Assembly (NCBI RefSeq): GCF_008014695.1
Contig: NZ_VOXE01000002.1
Coordinates: 434,001 to 498,000 of the forward strand
DNA length: 64,000 nt
Direction of reading: 5' to 3'
From: Chryseobacterium sp.
GTDB lineage: Bacteria > Bacteroidota > Bacteroidia > Flavobacteriales > Weeksellaceae
Part shown: positions 43,623-53,385 of the stretch, one piece after another
Layout of the letters: every line of letters starts with the position of its first letter
How positions within the stretch are numbered: the first letter of the stretch is position 1
Notes under the pieces: model-generated
Database searches by the model: none
What the model saw: the letters and a program-made list of their open reading frames with translations, nothing else
What the model was told of the DNA's origin: nothing
Position numbers and translations under genes: made by a program

Positions 43623-46052
43623 CTAAAATCCTAATGCTTTTAATTTTAACTGAATGGCAAAATTCTGTTTGAAATTGGGCGTTGAATAATAACCCACTCT
43701 GTAAAAAAGTCCTAAATTGAACTGCGAACTCAGGAAATTGTTCCATTCCAGACCTACTTCCTGATACAGATGATCGAGTTTCTGGAAATCCATCTGGTGG
43801 TACTCCGGATTCTTCATGTCGCCGGTAATTCCTCTATAAATCACATCAAAACTTGAAGTGTTTTTACCGAAACTTTTAAAATACCACGGAATCCGGTGCG
43901 TGAAATAATATCCGAAAAACTTGTCGTTGTAATATTTTCCGCCCTCCATGGTCGCAAAACCAATGTAGGAAGCCAGATTGAAGTTCAGTCCATCTTTTCC
44001 GGAACTCAAACCGTTCATCGAAAATTTGTGCCAGATCGGCGCGTCGCCCACTGAAATTCCACCATAAAGTCGGACACCGGTAACGCCGATTTTGGTACGG
44101 AAACTGTGAAGGAAAAGTGCATCGATCCTGGAGAAGCTGAAATCACCACCCAACGTTTTTACACTCTGTTCGTAATTCAGATACACTTCCGGATAATTCT
44201 GTTCGTAAGTGTATTTCCCGGAAGGGGTCATGATGTTTTTGGAATTCGGGGAATATTTAAACGTAAGCAACGCGCTGGAATTCTGAAAATCATTGCCCAG
44301 ATTCATGAAATTATAGTCAAAAACGGCACTTTCTTTCTGGTGTTTTGCCGAAATATTCATCGTGAGTGCATTCGTAAGGTCGTTTTCGTAGGAAACTTTA
44401 AACCCTTCGAAACTGTAGAACCGGTCGTTTTTAAGATCAATACCGGAATTCATAAGTTTCATCCGGAAATTCCAGAGATTTTCACTGAACCTACCGGCTG
44501 CTTTTACGTCGTGGAAAAACTCTGCACGGAAAAAAGAAGTTTTTTCGAGCGTTGTTTTTACATCCAGACCTGCACCGTATTTCCAGTCGCCGTCTTTGAA
44601 GCCGTAAGCAATGTATGCATCAGGCGAAATGTATCTGTTGAATTTTTCATTCAGTTTAGCGCCAATGCCAAGTCTCAAACCTTCATATTGGTTATAGCCA
44701 AGGATTCTGGAAGCATCGAAATCCACCATTCCGACTCTTATTTTTCCTTTGATGAGATTGGTGATCACGCCGGCGCGCTGGTCGATATTATATTTTTTTC
44801 CCAAACTGTCGATCTGGGTATAGGTATTTCTTTCTCTGACACTTAAAGTATCGGTTCTGTACTGATCCAGCAACGTTCCGTCGGTGTTCTGAACACTCAT
44901 CGTATATCCTGAAAAATCTTTCGCCTTGACTTCAATCGGCGTTTTAAAATCGAAATAATCGGTACTCATGTACACGTAGTTCCCGAACCGCTTCTTTTTG
45001 GTTTTATCTTTTTTATCGTCCGTTTTCTTTTCATCGAAAACAGTGCTTCCCATTCGGAGTTTAAGATCTTCGCGCAGGAGGAACCATTTGTTATCAATGG
45101 GTTTCCAGATACTCGTGATGGTGCCTTCGCTTTTTATCTTGCTGTTGCTTTCGAGTTTTTTCAGAGCATAAGTTTCGGCATCCACATAGAGATAACCGTT
45201 GAATCTTCGGCGCTGAACCGGTTGCTTATAGTCGACCTGACGAAAACGGATCACAAAGTTCTGACGGCCTTCGATTTCAATTGTATCGGTAAGGAAAAAG
45301 CGGTAAAGATCACGGTTTTCTATCTGAATTTCTCGCGGCATCTTGGTACGGTTCGACCGTACGGTCATTAATTCGTAGATGGGGTCTTTAAGTCCTGAAA
45401 CACGATTGTCAAGAACATTTATTTTTTCACCAAACTTTTGGGAATACAAATATTCCTGCGCGCGTTCCCAAAGAAAAAGCTTGCTCTGTTTCATGAGCTT
45501 GAGCATATTCAGTTCATCCAGCGAGTCTTTTTTCTCTTCTGTTTTCATCGCCTGTTCAGGGAGCCCTTTTAAGGAATCTATGCGGTTGCTGATATACCGG
45601 TTATAAGATTTTAAACTGTCTTCATCAAAGTCATAGGAGAATTTCTCGTAGGATTTAAAAGCGTACGAATCCAGACTTTTAGGGGAGTTGTCTTTATAAT
45701 TGTCGTTCACTTTCTGAAGGATGGCCAGTGCGCGCGGATCGCTTTTGTCCTGCAGTACCACGCCCTCAATGGATTTCACGTCAGGATCGTTTTTAGCGAG
45801 TGTGATTTCCATGACTTTGTCTACAACTGCTTCGTCTTCCAGGTAACCCGGTGCTTTCACTTCTACTTTATTACAGTTAGAACGGAAAACGAGTACACCG
45901 GCTGTATTGGTCCGGCCCAGAATTTTTTTATTGCACGATACCACTGCATTTGAGAGCGGCAGATTGTCGCCACTGCTTTTCACCGTGATTTTCGACTGTG
46001 CAAAAAACAGGGAAGCAGAGCAAATCAGTATAAAAGTATAGAAATTTTTCAT
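43623..46052 (-). CDS. DUF5686 outer membrane protein with carboxypeptidase-like domain
   Basis: Protein of 809 residues with a signal peptide (FILICSASLFFAQ). Residues 25-95 form a carboxypeptidase-regulatory-like beta-sandwich (GRTNTAGVLVF), common at the start of Bacteroidota outer membrane proteins. The middle is soluble and the C-terminal half looks like a beta-barrel with alternating aromatic residues. No plug domain of TonB receptors is seen. I start at 46052 because it begins the signal peptide and lies 5 bases after a perfect -7 box; the in-frame ATG at 46193 is upstream of that box. Function unknown. Confidence 0.85.
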   Translation of the reverse strand: MKNFYTFILICSASLFFAQSKITVKSSGDNLPLSNAVVSCNKKILGRTNTAGVLVFRSNCNKVEVKAPGYLEDEAVVDKVMEITLAKNDPDVKSIEGVVLQDKSDPRALAILQKVNDNYKDNSPKSLDSYAFKSYEKFSYDFDEDSLKSYNRYISNRIDSLKGLPEQAMKTEEKKDSLDELNMLKLMKQSKLFLWERAQEYLYSQKFGEKINVLDNRVSGLKDPIYELMTVRSNRTKMPREIQIENRDLYRFFLTDTIEIEGRQNFVIRFRQVDYKQPVQRRRFNGYLYVDAETYALKKLESNSKIKSEGTITSIWKPIDNKWFLLREDLKLRMGSTVFDEKKTDDKKDKTKKKRFGNYVYMSTDYFDFKTPIEVKAKDFSGYTMSVQNTDGTLLDQYRTDTLSVRERNTYTQIDSLGKKYNIDQRAGVITNLIKGKIRVGMVDFDASRILGYNQYEGLRLGIGAKLNEKFNRYISPDAYIAYGFKDGDWKYGAGLDVKTTLEKTSFFRAEFFHDVKAAGRFSENLWNFRMKLMNSGIDLKNDRFYSFEGFKVSYENDLTNALTMNISAKHQKESAVFDYNFMNLGNDFQNSSALLTFKYSPNSKNIMTPSGKYTYEQNYPEVYLNYEQSVKTLGGDFSFSRIDALFLHSFRTKIGVTGVRLYGGISVGDAPIWHKFSMNGLSSGKDGLNFNLASYIGFATMEGGKYYNDKFFGYYFTHRIPWYFKSFGKNTSSFDVIYRGITGDMKNPEYHQMDFQKLDHLYQEVGLEWNNFLSSQFNLGLFYRVGYYSTPNFKQNFAIQLKLKALGF

Positions 46053-46057
46053 TCCTG

Positions 46058-46087
46058 CAAATTTAGTTGTTTTTTTGTTCAACTCTG
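46058..46087 (-). promoter_or_regulatory. -7 box of the DUF5686 gene
   Basis: TAAATTTG (46058-46065, minus strand), with a TTG 22 bases further upstream at 46088-46090; 5 bases before the ATG. Decides the start at 46052. Confidence 0.6.
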
Positions 46088-46196
46088 CAAGAAAAATTGA
46101 GGTAACTGGTTTATATAAAGAATGAAACGCATTATAAATATGCATTATACCTCCAATATGAAATATGAAGTCGTTTATTCCGTCAACAATCAAAAG

Positions 46197-46214
46197 TCCC
46201 GGGATAAGCCGGGA
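46197..46214 (-). terminator. Terminator of alaS
   Basis: TCCCGG, loop GATAAG/CTTATC, CCGGGA, followed on the minus strand by CTTTTG; 34 bases past the stop. Confidence 0.55.
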
Positions 46215-46247
46215 TTTATATAGAACAGAGTAAAATATTTCTGAAAA

Positions 46248-48905
46248 TTACAGCGCCAAAGCTTTTTGGTAAGCATTATCCAAACCTTCGGGGTTTTTTC
46301 CGCCTGCAGTCGCGAAACCGGGGTTTCCGCCACCGCCGCCTTGGATTTCTTTCGCCAGTTCTTTTACGATGTTTCCGGCGTGATAACTGCCTTCCAGATT
46401 CTGGGAAACGCCGACCGTGATCATGGGCTTGCCGTCGGAATCCGAAAGAATGATGATCACTGCATTTTCTATTTCTTTTTTGAGTTGGAATACGATGTCT
46501 TTCACACTTCCGGCATCCAGCGAAACTTTTTTGACAAGAAGTTTTTTGTCGCCACTCTCTGTGAAATCATTGATCCAGTTTGCTGTTTCACCTTTGGATT
46601 TTTCTTTTTTAAAGGCTTCTATTTCTGATTTCAGTGAGGTGTTTTCCTCAATCAGTTTCTCTACCGATTTTGCCAGGTCTTTGGATTTAAGCAAAGCGGC
46701 AATCTCCTTCACCTGCGTTTCAAGATTACGGAAATATTCATCAGACTTGTCACCCGAGATCGCTTCGATTCTTCGGATTCCGGCGGCAGTTGAACTCTCG
46801 CTCTGAATTTTAAAATGGCCGATCTCGCCTGTATTCTTAACGTGCGTTCCGCCACAGAGTTCCCGGGAAGTCCCGAACTGGATCATCCTTACTTTGTCAC
46901 CGTATTTTTCACCGAAAAGCGCCATTGCGCCTTTCTCCATCGCCTCTGCAATCGGGATTTCCCGGAATTCCTGAAGCGCGATATGTTCTTTTATTTTTGA
47001 GTTTACCTTGTCTTCGACCAGTTTAAGTTCCTCTTCGCTCATTTTTGAAAAATGCGAAAAGTCAAAACGCAGATATTCCGGTCCTACAAAGGAACCTTTC
47101 TGCTCTACATGTGTTCCGAGAACTTCCCGGAGTGCTTCGTGCAAAAGATGCGTCACGGAGTGGTTGGCCTGCGTGTTTTTTCTTTCAGAAGTATTCACTT
47201 TCGCATAAAAAACAGCACCTGCGTCTTTCGGTAATTCTTTGATTAGGGAAACAATCAGGTTGTTTTCTTTTCGTGTCTCAAGGACTTCAATCAGGTCGCT
47301 GCAGTTTTTAATTTCAGAAAGACTTGGGTTAGAAATATCAAAACCTTCGGTATAACTCGGAATCAGGATACCTTTGTCACCAATCTGACCGCCGCCTTCA
47401 GGATAAAAAGGAGATTTCGACAGAACGATCTGGTAAAACTCGCCGTCTTTATTTTCGATTTTCCGGTAGCGGGTGATATAGGTTTCGGTTTCTGTCTGGT
47501 CGTAACCGATAAATATTTCCTGTTTTTCTTCGAGGATTACCCAGTCGTGGACTTTCTGTGCCGATGATTTTTTGGAACGCTGCTTCTGCTTTTCCATTTC
47601 TTCATCAAAACCTTTTTCATCTACAGTCAGCTGTTTTTCTTCTGCAATAATTCTGGATAAATCGGCCGGAAATCCGTAAGTATCATACAGTTCGAAAACT
47701 TCGGCGCCCGGAAGCGTTTTTTCGTTTTTGGCAATGGTTTCACTGATGATTAAATCTATTCTTTTCAATCCGTGTTCGATGGTTTTCAGGAAAGAATTTT
47801 CTTCTTCTCTGATGACTTCTGTCACGAGCTTCTGCTGTCTGGTGAGTTCCGGAAAAAAATCACCCATTTCGCTTTTCAGAACAGCAACAAGTTCAAATAG
47901 GAAAGGTTCCTTCATTCCTAAGAAACGGTACGAATAGGAAATTGCTCTTCTCAGAATCCTGCGGATCACGTAACCGGCGCCACCGTTGGAAGGCAGCTGT
48001 CCGTCGGCAATCGCAAATGCAACTGCACGGATATGATCCACAACCACGCGGATTGCAATATCTTTTTCATCTTCTAAAATGCCCGTATATTTTTTACCTG
48101 AAAGCTGTTCTACTTTAGCAATAAGAGGCGTGAAGACATCGGTATCGTAATTTGATTTCTGATTCTGTAAAGCCATGCAAAGACGTTCGAAACCCATTCC
48201 GGTGTCAACGTGCTGTGCGGGCAATTTTTCTAAAGATCCGTCGGCTTTTCTGTTGAATTCCATGAACACGAGATTCCAGATTTCCACAACCTGCGGATGG
48301 TCGTTGTTTACAAGGTCCAGCGCAGAAATATCTGCTTTTTCCTCTTCACTCCTCAAATCAACGTGGATTTCTGAGCAGGGTCCGCAGGGTCCGCTTTCTC
48401 CCATTTCCCAGAAATTGTCTTTTTTATTCCCATTGATGATTCTGCTTTCGTCGATATGGGTTTTCCAGCAGTCGTAGGCATCCTGATCACGGCCCAGATT
48501 TTCGGAAGCGTCGCCTTCAAAGATGGTAACGTATAAATTTTCTTTCGGAATTTTATAAACTTCTGTCAAAAGTTCCCAGGCAAAATCAATGGCTTCTTTT
48601 TTAAAGTAATCTCCGAAAGACCAGTTTCCGAGCATTTCAAACATCGTGTGATGGTACGTATCCCGGCCTACATCATCCAGATCGTTGTGTTTTCCGGAAA
48701 CGCGCAGACATTTCTGAGTGTCGGCAATTCGGGGTGCTTTCGGTTCCCTGTATCCGAGGAAATAATCCTTGAACTGCGTCATTCCGGAGTTCGAAAACAT
48801 CAAAGTTGGATCATCTTTCAGGACAATTGGGGCAGAAGGAACAATGAGATGTCCTTTCTCTTTAAAATAATCTAAAAACTGCTGGCGTATCTGTTGTGAA
48901 GTCAT
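46248..48905 (-). CDS. alaS: Alanyl-tRNA synthetase
   Basis: Charges tRNA-Ala. The protein has 885 residues: class II catalytic domain (1-240), tRNA recognition domain, editing domain with [11 protein letters not shown] and CGGTH zinc/hydrolysis motifs, and the C-terminal DHHA1 domain ending with the Gly-rich [17 protein letters not shown] choose ATG 48905 ([14 protein letters not shown], the conserved start); a longer ORF to 48959 would begin inside the -7 box at 48957-48964, upstream of the predicted transcript start. Confidence 0.96.
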   Translation of the reverse strand: MTSQQIRQQFLDYFKEKGHLIVPSAPIVLKDDPTLMFSNSGMTQFKDYFLGYREPKAPRIADTQKCLRVSGKHNDLDDVGRDTYHHTMFEMLGNWSFGDYFKKEAIDFAWELLTEVYKIPKENLYVTIFEGDASENLGRDQDAYDCWKTHIDESRIINGNKKDNFWEMGESGPCGPCSEIHVDLRSEEEKADISALDLVNNDHPQVVEIWNLVFMEFNRKADGSLEKLPAQHVDTGMGFERLCMALQNQKSNYDTDVFTPLIAKVEQLSGKKYTGILEDEKDIAIRVVVDHIRAVAFAIADGQLPSNGGAGYVIRRILRRAISYSYRFLGMKEPFLFELVAVLKSEMGDFFPELTRQQKLVTEVIREEENSFLKTIEHGLKRIDLIISETIAKNEKTLPGAEVFELYDTYGFPADLSRIIAEEKQLTVDEKGFDEEMEKQKQRSKKSSAQKVHDWVILEEKQEIFIGYDQTETETYITRYRKIENKDGEFYQIVLSKSPFYPEGGGQIGDKGILIPSYTEGFDISNPSLSEIKNCSDLIEVLETRKENNLIVSLIKELPKDAGAVFYAKVNTSERKNTQANHSVTHLLHEALREVLGTHVEQKGSFVGPEYLRFDFSHFSKMSEEELKLVEDKVNSKIKEHIALQEFREIPIAEAMEKGAMALFGEKYGDKVRMIQFGTSRELCGGTHVKNTGEIGHFKIQSESSTAAGIRRIEAISGDKSDEYFRNLETQVKEIAALLKSKDLAKSVEKLIEENTSLKSEIEAFKKEKSKGETANWINDFTESGDKKLLVKKVSLDAGSVKDIVFQLKKEIENAVIIILSDSDGKPMITVGVSQNLEGSYHAGNIVKELAKEIQGGGGGNPGFATAGGKNPEGLDNAYQKALAL

Positions 48906-48956
48906 GTTTTTTGGCTTTATGCAGAAAGTAAAAGGCTTTACGCATTTATAAGTCCG

Positions 48957-48964
48957 CAAATTTA
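48957..48964 (-). promoter_or_regulatory. -7 box of alaS
   Basis: TAAATTTG on the minus strand, exact consensus, giving a leader of about 48 bases to the ATG at 48905. Confidence 0.6.
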
Positions 48965-49135
48965 AGGAAATTTAATCATTTTGATGAATGCTTTCTGCAG
49001 TTTTAGATGCAGCAACAGTTGCTTTTAAATGAAAGGAATGCTGCATTTTTCCATTTTATGTAGCTGATTGCACAATTTTTGGTGCCAATAGAACAGAAAA
49101 ATCCTATATTTAATATTCACCATTAACCAACCACA

Positions 49136-50491
49136 ATGAAACTCGCCGAACTCGCCAAAACCCTGAATGTCTCTACCGAATGTTTTATCAGATTTATTCA
49201 GGACTTTGACCTTGAACTTTCAGAATGTATTTCCACTAACTTCGAGGTGAAACCTGATTTCGAAAGATTTGCCAAAGAAAATGTGGGTTTTCTGAAACGC
49301 TATCAGGATGATTTGGATTTGAAAAAATCGGCAAAAGATATTGCGGAAACCATCAACCAGCCTCAGGAAAAAGTGGAAGCGCTCATTAAAAAGGATAAAC
49401 CTAGACTTTTCGATAACGGATTTTTCAAATCCTCAGTTTCCAGTTTTGGAATCGATAATAAACTGGGCGGTAATTACCAGTTCGTTTATGATTATTTCGG
49501 AAAGAAAACCGGCCTGAAAGAGCGCGACTTTATCGGCTACCGTGACTTGTTTTTTTATATTTCGGTGACTCTTGAACCGTTTCTGGATATGGAGCAGACT
49601 AAAAACTGGGGGATTCATAAACCCGCAGGAATCATTCTTTACGGGCCACCGGGAAGCGGAAAGATTTTCTGGGCGAATAAAATTGCAGAAATCATCAGTT
49701 ATCAGTTCCGCGAAGTGAAAAAACATTATTTGGGAACCTCTTTTATCGACGGTCAGAAAACGGATTTCAATGATTTTCTCGTGCAGATGATGAAAGAAGA
49801 TTCAGTACTGCTTTTCATGGAGGATTTTGATAAGATCATGAGCCACCGAAGCGAAGAAAAGTCGGTGGATTCATGCGACGAAGAAACAAAGGAAATTATC
49901 CTCCATTATGTAAGCCGTTTCGAAAAAGAGGACCTTTTAATGGTGGGTTCAGCAAATTCTCTGGTGGATATTGATGAAGAAATCCTTGCGCCGGGACGTT
50001 TTGATGTGGTAATCCCGATTTTCCCGCCCAATTCCCGAGAACGGGCGGAAATGATCCTTTTCCATATGACAGATGACTTGTCGGCGGATGCACTGCTTTT
50101 GAAAATCCTGATGCAGAATGAAGCCGATCATCAGCCTTTCTGGCAGGAAATTTCTGCCCGCATGAAAGCTTTTTCGAACACCATGATTATTGATTTTACC
50201 CAAAGTCTGAAAAAACGCATTCGAAACATTTATCTGAAAGACAATAACGAAAATATTAAAATTGATAAGAAGCTTCTGGACGTGGCATTCAGGGATGCTT
50301 CTGTAAAACTAACGGAAGAATACCTCAATCAGGTGGCACAGTTTATCATCGATGTCTCTCATAACAATCATGATGATTTTGTACAGCGAACTAAGGAACT
50401 GCAGCAGGAACTGAACAGTTACAAAGTGGTTGAAAAACCTATAAAAAGTATCGGCTTTAAAAATCATGAACAGAAGAAAGATAAAAAGTAA
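49136..50491 (+). CDS. AAA ATPase with IF2-N-like domain and altered Walker motifs
   Basis: Protein of 451 residues. Residues 1-25 (MKLAELAKTLNVSTECFIRF) resemble the small helical IF2-N domain; a helical spacer follows, then an AAA domain of FtsH/CDC48 type. Walker A is GPPGSGKIF (170-178), with I177 where Thr or Ser normally binds Mg-ATP; Walker B reads LLFMEDFD with E229-D230 in place of Asp-Glu. Sensor 1 is GSANSLVDID and the arginine finger region is APGRFD (R288). A helical domain ends the protein. ATP may be bound but hydrolysis is doubtful. The role is unknown; prfB follows 84 bases later with its own promoter. Confidence 0.75.
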   Translation: MKLAELAKTLNVSTECFIRFIQDFDLELSECISTNFEVKPDFERFAKENVGFLKRYQDDLDLKKSAKDIAETINQPQEKVEALIKKDKPRLFDNGFFKSSVSSFGIDNKLGGNYQFVYDYFGKKTGLKERDFIGYRDLFFYISVTLEPFLDMEQTKNWGIHKPAGIILYGPPGSGKIFWANKIAEIISYQFREVKKHYLGTSFIDGQKTDFNDFLVQMMKEDSVLLFMEDFDKIMSHRSEEKSVDSCDEETKEIILHYVSRFEKEDLLMVGSANSLVDIDEEILAPGRFDVVIPIFPPNSRERAEMILFHMTDDLSADALLLKILMQNEADHQPFWQEISARMKAFSNTMIIDFTQSLKKRIRNIYLKDNNENIKIDKKLLDVAFRDASVKLTEEYLNQVAQFIIDVSHNNHDDFVQRTKELQQELNSYKVVEKPIKSIGFKNHEQKKDKK

Positions 50492-50563
50492 GCCACTTTA
50501 TTTCGTAAAAACCTCAGGGCTCAAACTAATGACAAATTATCACCGTGTAAATTTTCAAATTCT

Positions 50564-50571
50564 TATTTTTG
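50564..50571 (+). promoter_or_regulatory. -7 box of prfB
   Basis: TATTTTTG, exact consensus, 4 bases before the ATG; leaderless mRNA predicted. Confidence 0.6.
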
Positions 50572-50575
50572 CGAA

Positions 50576-51688
50576 ATGATTAACAGCGACCAGATAAAAG
50601 ACCTCCAACAAAGGATTGAGGATCTCTATAAGTACCTTCAGATCGAAAAAAAGAAAATTGAGATAACAAACGATGAGGAAAAAACCGTTTCTCCGGAATT
50701 CTGGGATAATCCGAAGGAGGCTGAAATTTTTATGAAGCAGCTGCGTTCCCGGAAAAAATGGGTGAACGATTACGAAGAGATTTTTTCACGGTTTGAAGAC
50801 TTGCAGGTTCTCCTGGATTTTGCGAAAGAGGATCCGGATTCTGAAAAGGAACTTGATGTATCTTATCCCGTACTTCTGGAAAAAATTGAAGATCTTGAAT
50901 TTAAAAATATGCTGTCGAATGAAGGCGATGAACTCTCAGCAGTTCTTCAGATCACCGCAGGAGCGGGCGGTACTGAAAGCTGCGACTGGGCTGCAATGTT
51001 GATGAGAATGTACACAATGTGGGCGGAAAAACAGGGATATAAACTCCGGGAACTGAATTATCAGGAAGGTGATGTGGCCGGAATAAAAACGGTGACACTG
51101 GAAATCGACGGTGAATTTGCTTTTGGATATTTACGTGGCGAAAACGGTGTTCACCGCCTCGTGAGGATTTCCCCTTTCGATTCGAACGCAAAACGCCACA
51201 CAAGTTTTGTCTCGGTTTATGTGTATCCGTTAGTGGATGATACGATTGAAATCAACATCAATCCTGCAGATATTTCCTTTGAAACCATGCGTTCGAGCGG
51301 CGCAGGGGGGCAGAATGTAAATAAGGTGGAAACGGCGGTCCGTCTGCGTCACGCTCCTTCAGGGATAATCATTGAAAATTCCGAAAGCCGTTCCCAGCTT
51401 CAGAATAAAGAAAAAGCAATGCAGTTGCTCCGTTCCCGGCTTTATGAAATGGAACTTGAAGAAAGGATGAAAGCCAGAACAGAAATAGAAGCCGGAAAAA
51501 TGAAAATAGAGTGGGGCAGCCAGATCCGGAATTATGTGATGCACCCGTATAAACTCGTAAAAGATGTGCGTTCAGGCTATGAAACATCAGATGTAGACGG
51601 TGTGATGAACGGCAATATTACCCCTTTTCTGAAAGCATTCCTGATGGCCGACGGAACCGCGGCGACGGACGATGACTTTGACCTCTAA
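50576..51688 (+). CDS. prfB: Peptide chain release factor 2
   Basis: Reads UAA and UGA stop codons and releases the peptide. It has 370 residues with the SPF codon-recognition motif in VRISPFDSNAKRHTSF and the GGQ motif in SSGAGGQNVNKVETAVRL. The frame is continuous: where many bacteria have a CTT-TGA programmed frameshift around codon 25, this gene has CTT CAG (codons for YLQIE), so the autoregulatory frameshift is absent. The start at 50576 follows the -7 box. Confidence 0.96.
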   Translation: MINSDQIKDLQQRIEDLYKYLQIEKKKIEITNDEEKTVSPEFWDNPKEAEIFMKQLRSRKKWVNDYEEIFSRFEDLQVLLDFAKEDPDSEKELDVSYPVLLEKIEDLEFKNMLSNEGDELSAVLQITAGAGGTESCDWAAMLMRMYTMWAEKQGYKLRELNYQEGDVAGIKTVTLEIDGEFAFGYLRGENGVHRLVRISPFDSNAKRHTSFVSVYVYPLVDDTIEININPADISFETMRSSGAGGQNVNKVETAVRLRHAPSGIIIENSESRSQLQNKEKAMQLLRSRLYEMELEERMKARTEIEAGKMKIEWGSQIRNYVMHPYKLVKDVRSGYETSDVDGVMNGNITPFLKAFLMADGTAATDDDFDL

Positions 51689-51738
51689 AATTAAGGAATT
51701 TTAACAGATTTGAAATTATTTCGTTAGCTTCCTTTTCC

Positions 51739-51746
51739 TATCTTTG
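51739..51746 (+). promoter_or_regulatory. -7 box of the DedA gene
   Basis: TATCTTTG, exact consensus, 4 bases before the ATG; a TTTG lies 26 bases upstream of it. Confidence 0.58.
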
Positions 51747-51750
51747 GAAT

Positions 51751-52428
51751 ATGGAAAATTTCGAGAGTTGGAAGGATTTGCTTAATCCTGAATTTTATAT
51801 AAAAATGGGCGGTTTCTGGCTCATTTTGTTCATTATTTTTGCAGAAACCGGTCTATTCATCGGTTTTTTTCTACCCGGAGACAGTTTACTCTTTGTTTCC
51901 GGCATTTATGCTGTGGAAATCATGCGTGAAACTTTCGGAACTACAGGCAGCGAACTTCTGGATACAACTCTTTTGGCCACCGCTGTTGCCATTGCCGCAA
52001 TTATTGGGAATGAAGTGGGATACTGGTTCGGTTACAAAGCCGGCCCTACGCTTTACAAAAGAAAAGATTCTTTTCTGTTTAAAAAGAAATACCTGAACCA
52101 GGCCCACGATTTTTTTGAAGATCATGGCGCTTTAGCCGTTATCATGGCGCGTTTTTTACCCATCATCAGGACTTTTACTCCTATCGTTGCAGGAATTGTA
52201 CGCATGGATAAAAAGAAATTTCTTTTTGACAATATTATCGGGGCATTTTTGTGGTCCTTTTTACTGATTTTTGCCGGACACTATCTGGACAAATTATTTG
52301 TAGATCAGTTCGGAATCGATTTAAAGAAGCATCTTGAACTTATTATTCTCGTGATCGTATTGGTGACCACGCTCCCTTTGATCTTAAAAATCGTCTTCGG
52401 GAAAAAGAAAGAAGAAATATCTGAGTAA
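51751..52428 (+). CDS. DedA-family membrane protein
   Basis: Protein of 225 residues with about five membrane segments. Family features include FAETGLFIGFFLPGDSLLF (residues 30-48) and the FARFLPIIRTFTPIVAGIVRMD-like stretch (about 134-154) with the conserved Arg and Pro. DedA proteins are proposed flippases for undecaprenyl phosphate or phospholipids and affect membrane stress. It converges on the esterase gene with 8 bases between stops and no terminator. Confidence 0.88.
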   Translation: MENFESWKDLLNPEFYIKMGGFWLILFIIFAETGLFIGFFLPGDSLLFVSGIYAVEIMRETFGTTGSELLDTTLLATAVAIAAIIGNEVGYWFGYKAGPTLYKRKDSFLFKKKYLNQAHDFFEDHGALAVIMARFLPIIRTFTPIVAGIVRMDKKKFLFDNIIGAFLWSFLLIFAGHYLDKLFVDQFGIDLKKHLELIILVIVLVTTLPLILKIVFGKKKEEISE

Positions 52429-52436
52429 TCTCGTAT

Positions 52437-53300
52437 TTACTCTTTGATAAAATCCAGAATGGCCGGATAAATAATGTGGTCTCGTTTCTTGTGGTTGAAA
52501 AATCTCGGCGCATGACCGGTATTTTTCATGTACACAAATCGGTGCGGAATGTTTTTTACAGTCAATACTGAATCCAAAGCCAATCCCTGTCTTTTATTCA
52601 CAAGAACATCCTGATCGCCCTGAAAATGCAGCGTTGGGACATTTGATACATTGGCAATCGGACTTGCAGCCTTAAATGCTTCGGAAATATTGGTTCTGTG
52701 GAATTTATCACCAACCATTTTTTGTATCGTTGAAACGGAATATTTCGAATAAAATGAATCGGTAAAATTTTTCGTGAAAAAATCCGTTGGCCCGCTCAGG
52801 GAAATGATTTTTCTGACCTGTTCCGGATTTTTATATCCATAAAGCAGGGCAAGATGCCCGCCGGAACTTTCTCCCAGTAAAATATACCGATTTGGCTGGA
52901 GCTTTGCTTTTTTTGAAAGACTGTTGAACTTTTCGATCGCCAGTTTAATATCCTCCAACTGTTGCTGATAAGTGATATTCCTGTTCACAAGGCGGTAATT
53001 GATGTTTATCGTGGGAATGCGGTTCTGAAACAGCAGTTTCTGAAGTTTGATCATGTGTTCCTTCCGGCCGTAAAACCAGGCGCCTCCGTGAATAATGATT
53101 ACTGCAGGTTTTTCAGCATTATATTCTTCAGGAAGAAAAATATCCATTACCTGTCTTTTATCGTTGCCATAATTGAGGTTGAAAATTTTCTGCTCGCCTT
53201 TTTCACCCATCCAAATGCGGTGCTTGGTGTTGCACGAATTCAGGAAGAAACTTAATGCTCCCAAAAGCCAGAAATGGTAACTTAAAATCCTTTTTTTCAT
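52437..53300 (-). CDS. Alpha/beta hydrolase (esterase) lipoprotein
   Basis: Protein of 287 residues with a lipoprotein-like signal (LLGALSFFLNSC), so probably membrane-anchored. The oxyanion loop is IIHGGAWFYG, the nucleophile elbow GESSGGHLALLYG, the acid Asp in FQGDQDVLVN and the His in NTGHAPRFF. These are features of the hormone-sensitive lipase/BD-FAE-type esterases. The ATG at 53300 gives a signal with a short basic N-terminus; 53315 would add five residues. Substrate unknown. Confidence 0.85.
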   Translation of the reverse strand: MKKRILSYHFWLLGALSFFLNSCNTKHRIWMGEKGEQKIFNLNYGNDKRQVMDIFLPEEYNAEKPAVIIIHGGAWFYGRKEHMIKLQKLLFQNRIPTININYRLVNRNITYQQQLEDIKLAIEKFNSLSKKAKLQPNRYILLGESSGGHLALLYGYKNPEQVRKIISLSGPTDFFTKNFTDSFYSKYSVSTIQKMVGDKFHRTNISEAFKAASPIANVSNVPTLHFQGDQDVLVNKRQGLALDSVLTVKNIPHRFVYMKNTGHAPRFFNHKKRDHIIYPAILDFIKE

Positions 53301-53322
53301 ATTGTAAGGCTGCAAAAGAGAT

Positions 53323-53330
53323 CAAATATA
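53323..53330 (-). promoter_or_regulatory. -7 box of the esterase gene
   Basis: TATATTTG on the minus strand, exact consensus, about 22 bases before the chosen start. Confidence 0.55.
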
Positions 53331-53350
53331 CTGAAAATGAGAAATTTGCC

Positions 53351-53380
53351 CATAAAAAAGGAGATTTTTTAAATCTCCTT
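53351..53380 (-). terminator. Terminator of dnaJ
   Basis: AAGGAGATTT, loop TTT, AAATCTCCTT, followed on the minus strand by TTTTTATG; directly after the dnaJ stop. Confidence 0.82.
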
Positions 53381-53385
53381 ATATT

